DNA from: Syngnathus acus
Lineage: Eukaryota > Chordata > Actinopteri > Syngnathiformes > Syngnathidae
NCBI RefSeq assembly: GCF_901709675.1
Contig: NC_051095.1
Location: forward strand, 1,549,001-1,613,000
Direction: 5' to 3'
Length of the DNA: 64,000 nucleotides
Program-made: the position numbers and the translations under genes
The notes under the pieces: model-generated
What the model was told of the DNA's origin: nothing
Databases searched by the model: none
What the model saw: only the letters and a program-made list of their open reading frames with translations
In this document: one piece after another, positions 59,070-64,000 of the stretch
How the letters are laid out: each line of letters opens with the position of its first letter
Position numbering within the stretch: the first letter of the stretch is position 1

Positions 59070-62000
59070 ATGGACGTTTTGGCTTTTCGTCCAAAACATT
59101 CAAGTGGCGACCTCCCCAGGAAAAGCGCCGCTCATGACCTAGCGGCGATTGTCGTGTTGTTTCGACGCCCTCGGCCTTGCGTGTCCGCTTTCTCACTCTC
59201 ACAAATCCCCGTACGAGGCTTTAATCCCTTCCCAGTCGTTTCGGGTCGCTCTTGGCTAAGACATCCTTACGAGACGCGGCTCCATAATATCTGTCCATTA
59301 AATTTTTATCGGGCTTTCCCCGTTCACTCATTTGCTTGTTTATTTTGGCGGCAGTAAAGGGAGACGCGACGGCGATGATGTATCGTTATTTTGGGCTTTT
59401 TCTGGATTTCAATTATGCATGTGTGTGTGTGTGTGTGGTGTTTCGGAATGGTCACGCTTGAGCCTGTGGCTTTGGAGTGTGTTTTTGTCTCTGCTTTCAT
59501 GCCTGACTTCTTCAATAATGACAATAGAAAATATAGACGGACAATACCGCCGCATTGTCGGGAACAAATTTGCTGGTGCTAAAATGCCAACCGTTGCATT
59601 TCTTTGAATGTCTTTGTTATTCACCGAGCAAGCACGCGGCTATAACTGGCATGGAGACTTTTCTGCAAAGCAGTCATACGCTCTTGAGGAAATTCAATTT
59701 CTTTAGGCTTAGTGGGGTCTAATCACTGATTGGGATTATTAACCCTATCATCCAGTTGATTAACTTTGTCTCTGATAGCCACTAAAGCAGATAACCCAAC
59801 TTGTGCGCGAGGAAAAAAAGTCATTTCCTTTCTAATTAAAAGCAATTAGCGAATCAATTACAGCTCGATCAGAGCTGATGGAAAACACAATAAAATGGCA
59901 TTCGCAGATACGCAAATGCACAGAGCGGCGCCGTCCAGCCAAAAAGAGGATGACTAGACCTGAGGTGAAAGAGAAAAATCCATTTGTAATCATACGTCAG
60001 CGTTCATGCTAGCTTAGCGCTTAGCTTTTTTTTTTTCATTGTTTGCCCACCGTGGAGTGCATGATGGAGCCTGGAATTAAACTACAAAATTAAATTAAAC
60101 TTCTAGAGGCCATGCTAAAAATAGCTCTCGAGATGTCCAGGCATTGACATAAAGTCGTCGCACGCAAATCGAAGGGAGCGCCGGCGTAGCATGGGCCGAC
60201 CGAGACATCAAGTAGCGAGACCTGGGCGTTTGCTTGTGGAGTCGTCCGTCGACGGCAGACGGACTCACGCCTAGCTGCTCCGAATTGCCGAATGATTTTC
60301 TGCTGATGCAACAAAAATGCACTTGAGTCACAAGTGGAAGCGACAGCGTGCGCCGGTCGGGCTGGACTCTGCGCCGGGCCGCTCGTAACGCACACGGGTC
60401 ATAAAACACGGCCGCCGGGGCGGTTCTTTTGACGACGCCGTAAATCCGCCGTCCGGGCAAAGCGGCATCATCGGCGTTATCATCAGCAGGTGACCTGCCC
60501 TCCCTCCTTCCCCCACTTGCCTTCCCGCTGGCTTCCTCTCATTAAGTTCCCCCTCTTGATGATTGTAGCTTTCCCCAATCACACGGCTAACCTTTCCGTT
60601 TCTTTTCATTTTTTCCGCCCTGGGTCGAGAGGCGCCGGATCAGCCTTAATTGACGGCAATCTCACGCAGGTGGCATTTCAAGATGGCCTTGAGTCACCCG
60701 CGCTTTCTTTTTGCCCACTCGGTTCCGGGCCCGCGATGGGCAAAGGACGCAATTACGACCTGTTATTTGCGCCCAATCCACACGACACGACTGCACTCCA
60801 GTGGCCGTCTTGTTGTCGCTAATTGCCATTAGCTAGTCGATTGGATTGTGCTGAAGCCACTTGAGTTGGAGCGTTCAATTGGACTTTTACTTGCTGGGAA
60901 AGAAAATGGAGGAAGCCTTGAAGCGTTAGAATCCAAGATGGCTGACGTTGTCCTCAGTAGTGACCCGAGATTAGAAATGGGCTCAGCGGAACCACAGCTA
61001 AAGTCAGATAAGGGGCACGTCCAGAGGCCGCTTGTTCGTTAAAAACCGAGATTTGTCTTACGGATGTTATCTTACGACCCAAAAGGGAGCGCATAAAACA
61101 AAAATCAAAATTTCAGTAGGCGGCGTCACTGCCTAAGAAAATCCAGAGCGATTTGTTGACGTCCAAATATTCACACGTCGGCCATTTTGCTGGCTTCTTT
61201 TGTCGGACACCCGAATGGATCACCTCTGCCTTTATTTTGTTTACCTCTCGGCAAAGCTCTGACGCGGAGAAAAAAAAAAAAAAAACTCGGCTGAAAATCC
61301 AAGCCTTAAAAATGCATTTGTGGAGCTTGACCTTGCTTTGGACTGTGATGGATTTTTTTTTTGGGGATGGATTTTTTTCTTACTCGGCACTAAATTGTCT
61401 TTTGGTTCTTCTTCGGGTTGCACGATGGAGTCGGTGCCTGGGTGTTTGGCACGGAGGGAGGAATTTGCCATTGTGCCTCCGTATCTCTCTTGCCAGCTTG
61501 GCCGTCCCTTCACCGCTGATCTGAAAGATTTAGGATTGCTCCCGGAGTGCTTGTCTAATCTGGTTCTCCTTCCCTTAGTGGAAATAAGTCAAAAAGAAAG
61601 TGTTTGCCTCTGATGCCCTCAAGTACGTGAACTTTTACGATGTAGCGGTCTGGTTAGATTTAGTATTGACATCGTGTCGCTCGCCCCAACGGCACTTATT
61701 ATTTGAACAAAAGGCGATCGCCACGCCGTTCCTAATTGCCGACGAGGCGTCGCGTCGCAACATCACAAATCTGCTGCGGCGTCTCATAAAAAATACATTT
61801 CGCCTGTTTGCCTCCCCAAACTGACGTCCAATTAGCGCTGAGAAAAACATTTCACGCACCCACCCGCCGCCCCCGGACCACCAACGGCGCCTGCAACATA
61901 TCAGAACATGACATTATGAATGCAATTGGGTAATAATTAGGAGGAATGATGGGGCGCTCACGTTGAGGCGTCATTAAGGAGGATGGGTTGCCGCCGCATC

Positions 62001-63020
62001 GCCGCTGACCTAAGCCTTTCTCCAACACTTGCTGCCATCAGGATTAGACTCTCAAAGACATTTTGCAGTCTGAAGGAAGAAAGAAAAAAAAAAAAGACTT
62101 CTGGAACAATTGGCACCTCCTCTGGATTTTTCTGAAAAACCTAATTACAACATGTTGATTATGCTTGAAAATGAGTGCTGCAGCTATTAACTACTTTGAG
62201 AATTATTCGTATTCTACTAATTATTCCATTGACTAATGCGATGCAAAAATGTCGACAGTATTGCACAATTAAACACACTGAATCTGCATGAGGTTCAGGT
62301 ATTTTTTTGTCCACCTGGGGTCACTGTCCTGGCATGCTATTTTAATATTTAAAAAATATGTATATATTATATAACTTTATTTAATATTATATATATATAT
62401 ATTATTATTAATATTTTATTTAATATTATATATATGTAATAATTTATTTCATATTTCATATGTGATTTTTGAGCGTGTATGTTTTTTTATACGATGAGGT
62501 GAGTGACTTGGGTGCCAGAAAATGAAAACGTAGTTTGTTAACTGGCTGCATCTGGCGAGTGACGTGGGTGTCGGAAAATGAAATGACTTTGTGAGTTGTG
62601 GCCATCCACAGTGATCCCAAACTTCTGCTCCCTGACCCGCGCAAAAAGCGAGGCTTGGCCGTATTTTTCGTAAGCAACCAACAGCACGCTTTCGAGCTGG
62701 CACGCGCCGTCTCGGCGAGACGCGAGGCGCTGTCCACGATCAGAAGTTCCGTGGGTGTATTCTCTTGAGCCGTGCGTCTGAAAGTTATTACTTGCTGTCG
62801 GAACTCATTTGTGTTCAAAGCGTTTGTGTGTTATGAGCGCAATTAACGCTGTGAAAGAGGAAATGCCTTTCCTTCTTTGTTTAGCCCATGTTTTGGTTTT
62901 CACCTGCCTTTGACCGCGCTTGTATGATATCATTGAACGAGTCTTGTTTGCATCTGTTGTTTGGCGGCAACCTCCCATAATTGTGTGTCGGCTGTTCAGC
63001 TAGACGTACTCATTGTAACA
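59070..63020. other. Unannotated stretch
   Basis: No gene is supported. (GT)n lies at about 59419-59437, a T-run near 60027-60038, an A-run near 61270-61285, and a strongly AT-rich, TATA-repeating part at 62335-62475. Frames of 121-123 codons at 60095-60460 (minus) and 61153-61524 (plus) are unrecognised and overlap others. Confidence 0.5.
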
Positions 63021-63029
63021 CCTGACGTC

Positions 63030-63058
63030 TAACCTGAATTGCCCCCCCAGGATCAAAA

Positions 63059-63135
<77 letters not shown>

Positions 63136-63200
63136 GCTAACTAAGATCTAGCTAGTTAACTAGCTAGCTAGCTGGCTAGCTAACTATCTATCTATCTAAA
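63030..63200 (+). repeat. LINE 3' tail remnant with (TCTA)n
   Basis: CCTGAATTGCCCCCCCAGGA then TCAAAACTA leads into about 76 bp of pure TCTA repeat (63060-63135, some 19 units), followed by degenerate GCTAACTA/CTAGCTAG sequence and a second short TCTA run near 63183-63198. The leader is the 3' end seen in fish non-LTR elements, so the array probably grew from the element's own tail. Confidence 0.75.
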
Positions 63201-63204
63201 GGTC

Positions 63205-64000
63205 GCTTGCATTGATCGACGAATAAGAATAAAATCGATTCTAATCATCAACGATAAATAATCATTTAGTCAGAAATCCAATGACGTTGGGTTATTTCCC
63301 GCAGCATAGCATGTTTCCGTGCTAACAACGGACTGGAACACGATTTCAATGCTTGTCCGTCCCTTCTTTGCAACTTGGCCTCACCAAGTCATTTCACAAA
63401 AAAATGCAACAAATTAAAATTGTTGACATGCCCAACGACCCCTGTGGTCAGACTTTTTACTTCTTCTTATCCGAAGTCATTTATAAATTACTTGTCATTG
63501 GGAAGAGTCAAATGAAATCTTTCTTTTGTGGCACGAGTCGGAGGGTTCCATTCTCCGCTGTGATTGGCTCCAGCCGTCGGTCCGCCATGCGTACGGCGGT
63601 GAGAAGCGAAACGTTAACTTGCAGTTCAAAGATGCGACCCCCTTTCATGTCGGATTAGGAGAATCCATTTGTTAGCTTGTCTGGCCCTGCCATCTGTTTG
63701 CGCAAGTAAAAGACCAAATCTGCATATTATCGAACACTGAAGGCATCAAATAAGGAGATGAAGGGGATTAATCACCAAAACTTCAAGATGATTAATTTGG
63801 TGCTGCAGTTCTGTTGATTGGTCTATAAAAAAAAAATTGGAATGGTATTTAAGGGAACGCGCAGGCTCTCGAGCAATCAAAGGCTGCTCTGCCATTTATG
63901 TGCTCAACTTTTTGAGGGGTAATCAAAGAGCGTGCCAGCGGCTCTTCGCCATGCCGTCGACGCATTTCCGACGGGATCGGCGAGCTGTTTTGTCTTTCGG
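63205..64000. other. Unannotated stretch to window end
   Basis: No gene is supported. A 101-codon plus-strand frame at 63353-63658 is unrecognised. An A-run lies near 63827-63836. The part from about 63720 to 63830 is AT-rich and complex and may be conserved noncoding DNA. Confidence 0.5.

Overview
This window looks like vertebrate nuclear DNA, most probably from a ray-finned (percomorph-like) fish. It contains two full-length copies of a tRNA-headed SINE with the V-SINE core and an ATGG-type tail, closely resembling the AFC-type SINEs known from percomorph fishes. It also holds several families of small hAT-like, TA-flanked and TTAA-type inverted-repeat elements, LINE 3' tails of the kind common in fish, and long TCTA, GATA and ATGG microsatellites. 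Nothing resembles a prokaryotic operon, plasmid or phage. The open frames present are short and I recognise none as part of a known protein family. The longest, 256 codons on the minus strand at 14791-15561, is a read-through of a SINE.

I interpret the window as a gene desert or the inside of one or more very long introns. No protein-coding gene can be supported. A few exon-like segments exist. The best is on the minus strand at 27600-27735, with a good pyrimidine tract and acceptor and two strong alternative donors, but it is closed in all three frames. If real it would be an untranslated or long-noncoding-RNA exon. Several stretches of complex, AT-rich sequence could be conserved regulatory DNA, but that needs cross-species alignment.

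Layout: 1-2840 unannotated. 2847-3570 a minisatellite interrupted by a SINE. 3590-8800 unannotated with one perfect CTCF-like core. 8800-8862 a TTAA-type hairpin element. 10171-10291 (GATA)n. 12300-12862 a ~170-bp tandem repeat. 13919-14180 an hAT-like miniature element. 14970-15331 a second SINE. 19529-19926 a DNA-transposon relic with a LINE tail inside it. 21388-21810 an hAT-like element with a nested palindromic element. 26072-26166 (ATGG)n. 29590-29789 another hAT-like miniature element. 34371-34711, 37720-38215, 41546-41931 and 43304-43662 local tandem repeats. 44225-46862 a telomere-like satellite. 48454-49000 a composite TCTA array. 52856-53040 the inverted partner of the 29590 element. 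53801-54586 a third hAT-like copy, again with a nested element. 57507-57575 (ATGG)n. 63030-63200 a LINE tail and (TCTA)n.

The most distinctive structure is the 2.6-kb satellite at 44225-46862. It is built of 13- and 19-bp units that differ by one CCCTAA hexamer. These units form blocks of about 368-399 bp, and three such blocks make an 1136-bp tandem duplication that is nearly perfect. On the minus strand most 19-bp units carry CTAGGGTTAG, which fits the YTAGGGTTR site bound by vertebrate TRF1/TRF2, so this may be a large interstitial platform for telomere-binding proteins.
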